Part shown: piece after piece, positions 1 through 5,957 of the stretch
Layout: each line of letters begins with the position of its first letter
How positions within the stretch are numbered: the first letter of the stretch is position 1
Assembly (NCBI GenBank): GCA_019308645.1
Contig: JAFDHR010000062.1
Location: 1-13,484, forward strand
Direction: 5' to 3'
Length of the DNA: 13,484 bases
Source of the DNA: Deltaproteobacteria bacterium
Lineage (GTDB): Bacteria > Desulfobacterota > DSM-4660 > Desulfatiglandales > B25-G16
Position numbers and translations under genes: made by a program
The notes under the pieces: generated by a model
Seen by the model: only the letters and a program-made list of their open reading frames with translations
Told to the model about the DNA's origin: nothing
Databases searched by the model: none

Positions 1-1296
1 TGGGCCCAGTTGTTTTTCTATGTATGGTGCCCTGGCAAGACCGGTTCCGTGTTCAGCGGTAATGGTGCCTCCCATCTCAAGGGCAATTTCAGCAAGTTCA
101 TCTGCAGCCGGTTTGAGCCTGTCCCAGTCATCCTGGCTTCTCATATCAGTTACAAAGGTGGTATGGACATTTCCATCTCCAATATGGCCAAAGGTGGTAA
201 GCAGCAGGTTGTATTTATCTGCTATCGCCTGTGCCCTCTTAATTGTTTCAGGGATTTTTGTTGGAGGAATACCAAGATCTTCTGATATTGCAACAAGCCT
301 GTTACCGGGCTTTATTCTTGAGAGCGTTGGTACCAGTTTTCCTCGTGCCTCCATTATTTCGGCAGCTTTGACTGGATCATCACTCCAGGTGAAGTCTTCT
401 ACATTATATTTTTTGCATATCGAACCAATCCTTTCCATATCCCTGGATACTATTTCCTTGACGCCGTCCAGCTCGAGGATAAGCATGGCTTCTATCTTGC
501 TCACATCCCTGTCAATATGATCTTCAACAATCTTGAGGCTGTACTTATCCAATATTTCACATGCAGTGAGTTGTATTCCCGATGTTATTATATTGGTAAC
601 TGCTTTTCCAGCAGCGTCCAGATCCTGAAAGATTGCCAGAGCAAGTGCGGTATATTCTGGAAGAGGCTGAATCTTTACTGTTATCTCTGCAATTACACCG
701 AGTGTTCCCTCGGAGCTGGCAAAGACATGGTTTAGATCATAGCCCATGGATGATTTAGGGGTTTTATACCCGGTATTAATGATAGTTCCATCAGCCAGAA
801 CCACCTTAAAGGATTTTACATAGTCCCTGGCAGTGCCGTATTTAACGGCCCTGTGTCCGCTTGAGTTGGTAGACATCATCCCACCTATTGATGCAATGAG
901 CTCGCTACCAGGGTTAGGGGGAAACATAAGATTTTGTTTGGCCAGGGTTCTGTTCAAATCCATACAAATGACTCCTGGTTCCACCCTTGCATAAAAATTA
1001 TCTTTATCGATTTCCAGAATTTTATTCATCTTATGTACATCCAGCAGTATGCCGCCTTCTACTGGAAGGGATGCACCAGTGGTGCTTGTACCAGAACCCT
1101 GGATTGTCACCGGAGTTTTTTCCTGATTGGCCAAGCGCATAATGGAAGAGATTTGCTCTGTAGTTTGAGCGTACACCACCACATCAGGCACTCCTACATG
1201 CACTGACATATCACGTGAATTGCATATACATTCCACGCGATCGGAAAATACATTTTCTTTCCCTACAATTTTTTCTATTTCGCTAATTATATTCAT
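1..1296 (-). CDS. FAD-linked oxidase, GlcD / D-lactate dehydrogenase family (partial, C-terminus off the window)
   Basis: This gene probably oxidises a 2-hydroxyacid (glycolate or D-lactate type) using bound FAD. Read on the minus strand from the ATG at 1296, the frame is open for 432 codons to the window edge, and it has a GAAAGG ribosome site 7-8 nt upstream. An FAD-binding PCMH domain covers about residues 37-215. It includes the PPNPG stretch (126-130), the glycine/serine-rich GGMMSTNSSG (138-147) and the SSEGTLGVI segment (194-202). The C-terminal FAD-oxidase domain follows, with HIGDGNVH (371-378) and AEHGTG (414-419), both hallmarks of GlcD/DLD proteins. The family is usually about 460 residues, so roughly 30-40 C-terminal residues are missing. 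The substrate cannot be told from the sequence. The ETF-QO gene lies upstream on the same strand, which suggests that electrons leave through ETF to quinone, but no etfAB is visible here. Confidence 0.88.
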   Translation of the reverse strand, partial: MNIISEIEKIVGKENVFSDRVECICNSRDMSVHVGVPDVVVYAQTTEQISSIMRLANQEKTPVTIQGSGTSTTGASLPVEGGILLDVHKMNKILEIDKDNFYARVEPGVICMDLNRTLAKQNLMFPPNPGSELIASIGGMMSTNSSGHRAVKYGTARDYVKSFKVVLADGTIINTGYKTPKSSMGYDLNHVFASSEGTLGVIAEITVKIQPLPEYTALALAIFQDLDAAGKAVTNIITSGIQLTACEILDKYSLKIVEDHIDRDVSKIEAMLILELDGVKEIVSRDMERIGSICKKYNVEDFTWSDDPVKAAEIMEARGKLVPTLSRIKPGNRLVAISEDLGIPPTKIPETIKRAQAIADKYNLLLTTFGHIGDGNVHTTFVTDMRSQDDWDRLKPAADELAEIALEMGGTITAEHGTGLARAPYIEKQLGP

Positions 1297-1393
1297 AATT
1301 GTACCTTTCAAATTAGATCAAAATATAGGTATGCGTTCAGAGGTTCCGGGTTCACCGTTCAGGGTTATCTTTGGCCCGTTCTCTCTCAGCAAT

Positions 1394-1422
1394 ATTATAC
1401 ATGGATTAAACCAGTTAAATAG
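1394..1422 (-). promoter_or_regulatory. possible promoter of the FAD oxidase gene
   Basis: On the minus strand there is a perfect TATAAT hexamer (1394-1399), about 97 nt before the ATG at 1296. The -35 region at 17 nt spacing (CTATTT, 1417-1422) is poor. This is a weak call that rests on the -10 alone. Confidence 0.25.
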
Positions 1423-1583
1423 GCTTCGCATTTAACCGGATAAACCTAACTTTATGCTGAATTTTTCTTTTCAAACTGAAGTTATAAGCAAATTAGGCCT
1501 TCTTTGTCTAACCATAAGCTCTTAGAGATCCAAAATATTGTTATGAAATTGCATTTTTAATTGGCCTCAAACCATTGAACACC

Positions 1584-1616
1584 GCCTGTCTCCCGATTTA
1601 TCGGGGGGGGGCAGGC
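1584..1616. repeat. GC-rich palindrome with a run of nine G
   Basis: The arms GCCTG...CAGGC enclose CCCGAT...ATCGGG, giving a stem-loop with a two-base TT tip. The right arm carries nine consecutive G residues (1603-1611), so it is imperfect and slippage-prone. The outer GCCTG/CAGGC arms resemble the GCCTGCC...GGCAGG palindromes at 5831-5897, which suggests one dispersed family. It also lies downstream of the ETF-QO gene and could act as an RNA end structure, but no U-tract follows on that strand. Confidence 0.5.
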
Positions 1617-1734
1617 ATGAACTTTGAACGGTTACAAATATAGCTACATTTTAGCTACATTTTAACTATAAATAAAACGATTATAGTGTGTCAAGGTAAA
1701 ATGAGGGTTTGTTTATAGAGAACAAGTTACGTTT

Positions 1735-3438
1735 CTACATAACCGTATATTTTGGCCCTCCTCCACCTTCAGGTGTTACCCATGTGATGTTTTCATAGGG
1801 ATCTTTTATGTCGCAGGTCTTACAATGGACACAGTTAGAAAAATTTAGCTTCATGTTTTGCTTACCAGTCTCCTCATCAATTTCCATTTCATAGACATTA
1901 GCAGGGCAAAAGCTAAGGCATGGATTTTGGTATTCTTCTCTGCATTTAGTATAACAAATATTCAGGTCAAGTATCTTGAGATGTGCAGGTTGTTGTTCCT
2001 CATGGATGGTTCCTGAATAATACACATCAGATTCTTTATCAAAGGTTTGCTTCCCGTCGAATTTTATTATACCCTTTTGTTCATCTGTAGGAGAGGCAGC
2101 TCCATAGAGATCAATTACTTTTTTTTGGTGGGCAAAATCGGCCTTTGCAGAAAGTCTTCCTTTCAAGATCCTCCCCCCTAACACATACTGGAATCCTGCT
2201 TTGATAAGGCCTACCCATAAACCCTTCTGAAATGCCTGATGAAAATTTCTTACCTTGTGAAGTTCCTTGCCTATGTAACTTTTATAGAGGGATGTTTGGT
2301 ATCCTTCAAGCTGGGCAGAAGAGAAATCTTTTGTTAGAAGTGCCTCCAAGATCGTTTCAGCAGCAAGCATACCTGATTTCATAGCAATGTGAATCCCTTT
2401 GATCTTTTGGCTGATGAATAGGCTGGCTGAATCTCCAATAATAACCCCTCCATCAAATGCGAGTTTTGGAATAGAAAAATATCCTCCAACTGGGGCTGTT
2501 TTTGCTCCATATTGGATGAGTGTGCCGTCCTTTAATATTCCAGCAACGAAAGGGTGAAGTTTGAACTTTTGAAATTCAAGATGGGGATCCAGAAAAGGGT
2601 CTTCACAGTCCAGTCCAGTTAATAGACCAATTGAGACCATGTTATTTTTCATTCCATAGATAAAACCCCCACCATATGTATTGGTTTTAAGGGGGTAGCC
2701 CATACTATGGAACACTTGTCCTGGCTCAAATCTTTGTTCTGGGGTTTCCCACACCTCTTTTACTCCGACTACATAGGTCTGTGGATTTTTGCCCTGGTCC
2801 AAATTCAATTTTGTTGTAAGTGTTTTGGTGAGGCTCCCTCTTGTGCCTTCACCGAATACAGTAACCTTGGCATGTAAATCAATTCCTGGTTCAAAGTTTG
2901 TTTTCTTATTACCATCTGGATCTATTCCCTTGTCACCTGTCCTCACTCCAATAACTCTGTTGCCGTCGTAGAGGATCTCTGTTCCTGCGAATCCGGGAAA
3001 TATGTCTACGCCATTTTCCTCAACCAAATTACCGAGCCAGTTGGTCACCTTTGAAAGTGCGACAATATAGTTCCCATGGTTATTAAGCGGAGGAGGTGTT
3101 ATAGGAGACTTAATTCGGCCTTTCTTGGTTAACAGAGAGACCTCTTCTTTTTTAATCTCACCTTCAAATGGTGCGCCTTTTTCCAGAAAGTCAGGGATAA
3201 GCTCTTTGAGTGCAACAGGATCCATAATAGCCCCAGAAATACTATGGGAGCCAATATCAGTACCTTTTTCAAGCAGTGCAATCATGATTTCGTCAAGCCT
3301 TTCTCCTTGTCCTTCTTGATCGACCTTATTATTGTGCTCCTTTATGAGATTCGAGAGATGAAGGGCGCCACTTAGGCTGGCGATGCCACCACCTACAAAG
3401 AGTACGTCTACTTCCATAATTTCTCTTTCTTCTTCCAC
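1735..3438 (-). CDS. electron transfer flavoprotein:ubiquinone oxidoreductase (ETF-QO)
   Basis: This membrane-associated flavo-iron-sulfur protein takes electrons from reduced ETF and passes them to the quinone pool. The 567-residue product begins with a dinucleotide-binding motif, FVGGGIASLSGALHL (14-28). A second FAD-contact segment, GGVIIGDSAS (340-349), leads into IKGIHIAMKSG. Near the C-terminus, C511, C536, C539 and C542 have the spacing of the 4Fe-4S ligands known for ETF-QO (25-3-3). Extra cysteines occur at 495, 499 and 507. The conserved CPANVYE and the end IT-WVTPEGGGGPKY are typical of the family. The start is GTG at 3438, chosen for the AAGGAGG at 3447-3453 spaced 8 nt from it; the internal ATG at codon 8 lacks such a site. 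Length matches the mature human and bacterial enzymes. It is related to FixC, but the fused ferredoxin-like end identifies ETF-QO. Confidence 0.93.
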   Translation of the reverse strand: MEEEREIMEVDVLFVGGGIASLSGALHLSNLIKEHNNKVDQEGQGERLDEIMIALLEKGTDIGSHSISGAIMDPVALKELIPDFLEKGAPFEGEIKKEEVSLLTKKGRIKSPITPPPLNNHGNYIVALSKVTNWLGNLVEENGVDIFPGFAGTEILYDGNRVIGVRTGDKGIDPDGNKKTNFEPGIDLHAKVTVFGEGTRGSLTKTLTTKLNLDQGKNPQTYVVGVKEVWETPEQRFEPGQVFHSMGYPLKTNTYGGGFIYGMKNNMVSIGLLTGLDCEDPFLDPHLEFQKFKLHPFVAGILKDGTLIQYGAKTAPVGGYFSIPKLAFDGGVIIGDSASLFISQKIKGIHIAMKSGMLAAETILEALLTKDFSSAQLEGYQTSLYKSYIGKELHKVRNFHQAFQKGLWVGLIKAGFQYVLGGRILKGRLSAKADFAHQKKVIDLYGAASPTDEQKGIIKFDGKQTFDKESDVYYSGTIHEEQQPAHLKILDLNICYTKCREEYQNPCLSFCPANVYEMEIDEETGKQNMKLNFSNCVHCKTCDIKDPYENITWVTPEGGGGPKYTVM

Positions 3439-3446
3439 TATTCAAT

Positions 3447-3453
3447 CCTCCTT
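3447..3453 (-). promoter_or_regulatory. strong ribosome binding site fixing a GTG start
   Basis: AAGGAGG read on the minus strand lies 8 nt before the GTG at 3438. It decides that ETF-QO starts at this GTG and not at the ATG seven codons later. Confidence 0.8.
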
Positions 3454-3500
3454 ATTAATGTATTGGATTTGTTTCTTTCCTAAACTAAATGTAGGAAAAT

Positions 3501-3530
3501 TTTATAGCACAGTACCTAAATATGCTGCAA
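3501..3530 (-). promoter_or_regulatory. possible sigma70-type promoter of the ETF-QO gene
   Basis: On the minus strand, TTGCAG (3525-3530) is separated by 18 nt from TATAAA (3501-3506). The -10 matches 5/6 of the consensus, but the -35 matches only its first three bases. The position, about 60 nt before the start codon, is sensible. Confidence 0.35.
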
Positions 3531-3644
3531 GACAATTTTGGGAATGTGTTTAAAGTATCTGCTCAATAATTTAAGGAAGGGCATGGGTATCTTTTTTTGT
3601 TATGCCTTTCTTAATAGGGCGCCTTGCCATGTCGTTTAAAAATC

Positions 3645-3785
3645 GATGAACTCGTAAAAAGTCATATTCGGTGAATCTGTCATTTCGACTACAAGGAGAA
3701 ATCTTGTGTTTTCAGCATGTTACATTGGTAAGATTTCTCGCTTCGCTCGAAATGACATGTTGTTGAGACTTTTTACGAGACCATC
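3645..3785. mobile_element. MITE-like element 1 (141 bp, TIR family GATG-RW-CTCGTAAAAAGTC)
   Basis: Terminal inverted repeats lie at 3645-3663 and 3767-3785 and match at 17 of 19 positions. The interior is itself an inverted repeat: 3678-3705 (TGTCATTTCGA...GAGAAATCTT) pairs with 3730-3757 (AAGATTTCTC...TCGAAATGACA). This interior differs from that of elements 2 and 3, although the termini are the same. No coding capacity is present. The 6-bp flanks (AAAATC and ACTGTT) do not match, so a target-site duplication is absent or lost. Confidence 0.75.
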
Positions 3786-3958
3786 ACTGTTTAAAGCACA
3801 CAGATTTTTGCTTGACTGAGCTTTTATTTATGAGATATGTGATGTCAGGGCAGGGTACGCTACGAGTCATTGGTCATTCGTTATCTGTTACATGTTGAGT
3901 TTTCTGACTGTTTTTTCATCCAATGACGGGCGCCTGTTGCCAAATGACATTCATTATT

Positions 3959-4175
3959 GATGAACTCGTAAAAAGTCCCATTTCCCCTCCCCTGGTGGCC
4001 TCCGGCTCGACTCCGTCCCGTAGGGACTACGCCCCGGAGGGTAGAGCCTACGGCTCGGAGAGGAGGGGATTAAGGGGAGGGGGATGTAAGTACTTGAAAT
4101 CTTGCTTTATCCACCCTCACCCCAACCCTCTCCCATCGAGGGAGAGGGAGTTTCTCGCCTTTTTACGGAACCATC
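3959..4175. mobile_element. MITE-like element 2 (217 bp) with 6-bp target duplication, just before ndk
   Basis: The left terminus (3959-3977) and right terminus (4157-4175) are inverted copies of the same 19-mer as in element 1, with the right one slightly diverged. The element is flanked by a perfect 6-bp direct repeat ATTATT (3953-3958 and 4176-4181), as expected of a target-site duplication. The interior is GC-rich and palindromic, with CCCCTCCCC and GGGGAGGGGG arms and an extra GTCCC-GTA-GGGAC hairpin absent from element 3. No open frame of note lies within it. The right end is 24 nt from the ndk start codon. Confidence 0.82.
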
Positions 4176-4199
4176 ATTATTGTGAGGAGGATACTAAAA

Positions 4200-4619
4200 A
4201 TGGAAAAGACATTGGCTATAATTAAACCCGATGGTGTGGCCCAAGATCTTATAGGTGAGGTCATTCGACGGTTAGAAAAAGAAGGCCTTAACATTTTAGC
4301 TATGAAAATGATTTGGATGACAAAAGAGCAGGCGAAAGGTTTTTATAAGGTGCATGCAGGGAAACCGTTTTATGAAAGTGTTACTGATTTTATGTCTTCA
4401 GGTCCATGTGTGGTCATGGTTCTGGAGGGTGAAGATAGTATTAATGTCTATAGGAAATTAATGGGGGCCACCAACTATAAGGAGGCTGCGAAAGGCACTA
4501 TTAGGTATGATTATGCAACAGATATTGAAAAAAATGTTGTGCATGGATCGGATAGCCCCCAAAGTGCTGTATTTGAGATAGCTTACTTTTTTAATAAGTT
4601 AGAGGTTTTCAAACGATAA
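4200..4619 (+). CDS. ndk: nucleoside diphosphate kinase
   Basis: This cytoplasmic enzyme transfers the gamma-phosphate of ATP to nucleoside diphosphates through a phospho-histidine, balancing the NTP and dNTP pools. The 139-residue protein has the family's N-terminal TLAIIKPDGV (4-13), the YKEAAKGTIR segment (93-102) and the active site NVVHGSDSP (112-120), with His115 as the phosphorylated residue. The FEIAYFF end is also typical. Length agrees with bacterial Ndk (about 140). The start is the ATG at 4200, because GAGGAGG at 4184-4190 lies 9 nt upstream. An in-frame GTG at 4182 would precede that site and add six non-conserved residues. MITE-like element 2 ends 24 nt upstream, so any promoter lies within or beyond that insertion. 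The gene is convergent with the small membrane protein that follows. Confidence 0.96.
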   Translation: MEKTLAIIKPDGVAQDLIGEVIRRLEKEGLNILAMKMIWMTKEQAKGFYKVHAGKPFYESVTDFMSSGPCVVMVLEGEDSINVYRKLMGATNYKEAAKGTIRYDYATDIEKNVVHGSDSPQSAVFEIAYFFNKLEVFKR

Positions 4620-4660
4620 TGCCTTTTATTGATTCCAATTAATGTAAAAAAGAAATCAGC

Positions 4661-4927
4661 CTATTCTTCTTTCTTAAGATCCTTTACCTCTTTCTTAAGA
4701 TTCTCTACCTCTTTCTTTAACTCGCCTGCATCAGGCTCTTCCTCAAATTTTTCTGCATTTCTTTTATCTTTCCATTCTTCAATGCCAAGATACGTGGCTA
4801 AAGCACCACCCAAGATAAGTAAGATAGGTATTGCAGCTGCTAAAGCCTTAACAAAATATCCCCAAAAGATAATAATTCCTATAATTCCCAAAACCAACGA
4901 TACCACGCCACCAAATAAAGCCGCCAT
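4661..4927 (-). CDS. small membrane protein with C-terminal coiled coil, unknown function
   Basis: I do not recognise a named family. The 88-residue product starts at the ATG at 4927, with AAGGAGGG (4932-4939) 4 nt upstream; the longer reading from a GTG at 4942 would overlap this ribosome site. Two hydrophobic segments are visible, about residues 3-26 and 28-48. The second contains the small-residue run ILLILGGALATYLG. The last 30 residues are highly charged and include ELKKEVENLKKEVKDLKKE, a clear heptad-type helix likely to form a coiled coil in the cytoplasm. Proteins of this layout are common conserved hypotheticals in anaerobic Gram-negatives (general recollection, not checked). It is convergent with ndk, 41 nt away. 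Confidence 0.75.
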   Translation of the reverse strand: MAALFGGVVSLVLGIIGIIIFWGYFVKALAAAIPILLILGGALATYLGIEEWKDKRNAEKFEEEPDAGELKKEVENLKKEVKDLKKEE

Positions 4928-5061
4928 TTTTCCCTCCTTCACTTTTCTCTTATGGTTAAAAGAATAATAATTCTGTTTCTTTTAACACAACAAAAAACAT
5001 CATTCAAGAAGATAATTGTATTTTCCATGCTCAACGTACAGTTTCTTTTTTGTATAACCCT

Positions 5062-5240
5062 GATGGTCTCGTAAAAAGTCCTATTTCCCCTCCCCTGGTG
5101 GCCTCCGGCTCGTGGAGCCTACAGCTCGGAGAGGAGGGGATTAAGGGGAGGGGGATGTAAGGAGCTGAAATATTGCTTTATTACACCCTCATCCCAACCT
5201 TCTCCCATCGAGGGGGGTTTCGACTTTTTACGAGTTCATC
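5062..5240. mobile_element. MITE-like element 3 (179 bp) with perfect 6-bp target duplication
   Basis: The termini at 5062-5080 and 5222-5240 are inverted copies of the 19-mer GATGRWCTCGTAAAAAGTC. The flanks carry a perfect 6-bp direct repeat AACCCT (5056-5061 and 5241-5246). The interior is nearly the same as that of element 2, but it lacks the roughly 40-bp GTCCC hairpin segment and has a shorter right side. The same duplication length at elements 2 and 3 supports true transposition. The stretch from 4928 to 5408 holds nothing else with coding potential. Confidence 0.85.
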
Positions 5241-5334
5241 AACCCTGAAGCGAAGCGTCGGGGTCATTTGCTGGGTAGTTGCGATAGTTTTTTCTACAAT
5301 TATCAATAAGGTGGAATCGTTACACATATTTTCT

Positions 5335-5363
5335 TTGACAAGATAGACTAAATTGGATAAGAG
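5335..5363 (+). promoter_or_regulatory. possible promoter of the small CxxC protein gene
   Basis: A perfect TTGACA (5335-5340) is followed after 17 nt by TAAGAG (5358-5363), which is a poor -10. It lies 46 nt before the likely ATG at 5409. The call rests mainly on the -35. Confidence 0.3.
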
Positions 5364-5408
5364 AATCTATCTGATCGCACAAGAGAGATGCTTTTTTGGG
5401 GGACGCTA

Positions 5409-5648
5409 ATGGATACTATCAAAGATTATTTTTTATGTGATAACTGTAAAAATAAAAATTTTATTAAAATCTATACTTTTTCTACCCAGCTTCGAAGGGT
5501 AAATTTTTCAGATAATCTCATACATGATGAAACCACAGAAGAAATCTACCAGTGCACACACTGCAACAGAACATTTTCAAAACACCAGATAGCGACACGA
5601 TTAAAGGAAATAAAAGATGAAAGACTTAAATCTTTAGATATGACGTAA
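5409..5648 (+). CDS. small zinc-ribbon-like protein, unknown function
   Basis: I recognise no specific family. The 79-residue product has two cysteine pairs, CDNC at residues 10-13 and CTHC about residues 48-51. They are separated by about 34 residues and followed by a basic, helical C-terminus (RLKEIKDERLKSL). This is the layout of a single zinc ribbon, which commonly binds nucleic acid or protein. No signal peptide or membrane segment is seen. The start is taken at the ATG at 5409, since GGGGGA lies 5 nt before it; an upstream ATG at 5388 would add seven residues. The TAA stop (5646-5648) touches the beginning of repeat copy A, and the upstream side is bordered by MITE element 3. The gene is therefore wedged between two mobile repeats and its 3' end may have been altered by insertion. 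Confidence 0.65.
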   Translation: MDTIKDYFLCDNCKNKNFIKIYTFSTQLRRVNFSDNLIHDETTEEIYQCTHCNRTFSKHQIATRLKEIKDERLKSLDMT

Positions 5649-5680
5649 CTACCCAGGTATCTTGCCACAAAGGCACCAAG

Positions 5681-5711
5681 CCTTTCGGCCGTGAGCTCAA
5701 GGCCGAACGGA
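5681..5711. repeat. palindrome inserted inside repeat copy A, flanked by a 7-bp duplication
   Basis: CCTTTCGGCC and GGCCGAACGG pair at 9 of 10 positions around a GAGCTC centre. The insert is flanked by CACCAAG on both sides (5674-5680 and 5712-5718), whereas copy B has a single CACCAAG at the same place. This is the pattern left by insertion with target duplication. Confidence 0.6.
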
Positions 5712-5830
5712 CACCAAGACTATAGAATTATTTTTTATTATAGCTTTTTTAATGCATGGAACATTGAAATTAATGAGCCTAAGGCTCATTAATGAGAAAA
5801 CTCCGTTATTCAATTTATATTTATCTCCTC

Positions 5831-5897
5831 TTTGGGTCCCCGCCTGCCGGATGGCGGGCAGGTCTTTGGGTCCCCGCCTGCCGGATGGCGGGCAGGT
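5831..5897. repeat. two tandem 34-bp units, each with a GCCTGCC...GGCGGGCAGG palindrome
   Basis: The unit TTTGGGTCCCCGCCTGCCGG and following bases repeats with a period of 34 (5831 and 5865). Each unit contains the hairpin CCTGCC-GGAT-GGCGGGCAGG (with a CGCC extension on its left). Copy B of the host repeat has no such palindrome, so both units are secondary insertions. They lie downstream of the FecR gene and may serve as an RNA 3'-end structure. Confidence 0.7.
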
Positions 5898-5957
5898 TTG
5901 TGTCTTAGTGGCTGAATAGAGCACCAGTTACGATATGACAGGGAAGTAACAGTAGTT

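Larger units (their letters stand above)
1297..1734. other. intergenic region with a small palindrome and a tandem 11-mer
   Basis: No gene is seen in these 438 nt between the two minus-strand oxidoreductase genes. The stretch holds the GC-rich palindrome at 1584-1616 and two tandem copies of TAGCTACATTT (1641-1651 and 1652-1662). The part next to the FAD oxidase holds its leader and a TATAAT. The gap suggests that the two genes are transcribed separately. Confidence 0.6.
5648..5919. repeat. repeat family R, copy A (expanded by nested insertions)
   Basis: This is the inverted homologue of copy B at 9272-9425. Shared blocks run in the same order. They are ACTACCCAGGTATCTTGCC, the CCACAAAG terminal sequence, ACTATAGAATTAT, ACATTGAAATTAATGAGCC, the palindrome ATTAATGAGCC-TAA-GGCTCATTAAT (5769-5793), ATTCAATTTATATTTATC and CTCTTTGGGTC, ending in GTGGCTGAATAG. 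The ends form an imperfect terminal inverted repeat (CCACAAAGGCACCAAG with CTTTGTGCCTTTGTGG in the cleaner copy B). Copy A is about 118 bp longer than B because of at least three internal insertions (5681-5711, an AT-rich piece near 5730-5750, and 5831-5897). No gene is seen here. Confidence 0.8.

Noticed and set aside
10..735. Plus-strand open frames over the left 1.3 kb
   Set aside because: They lie antisense to the clear FAD oxidase reading frame and have no recognisable motif.
3923..4225. A 100-codon plus-strand frame across MITE element 2
   Set aside because: It is composed of the element's GC-rich palindromes and runs out of frame into ndk, with no ribosome site.
4620..4660. Bidirectional terminator between ndk and the convergent membrane-protein gene
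   Set aside because: Only weak, imperfect inverted sequence without a convincing stem and U-tract is present.
5272..5656. CTGGGTAGTT at 5272-5281 is the inverse of AACTACCCAG at 5647-5656, bracketing the small zinc-ribbon gene
   Set aside because: Only 10 bp match and the left copy has no further similarity to repeat family R; it may be chance or an old remnant, so no mobile unit is claimed.
5831..5897. CRISPR-like tandem repeat
   Set aside because: There are only two units, directly adjacent with no spacers and no cas genes.
5697..5924. A minus-strand frame of 75 codons inside repeat copy A
   Set aside because: It translates tandem palindromes (repeated PAIRQAG-like peptide) and is not a plausible gene.
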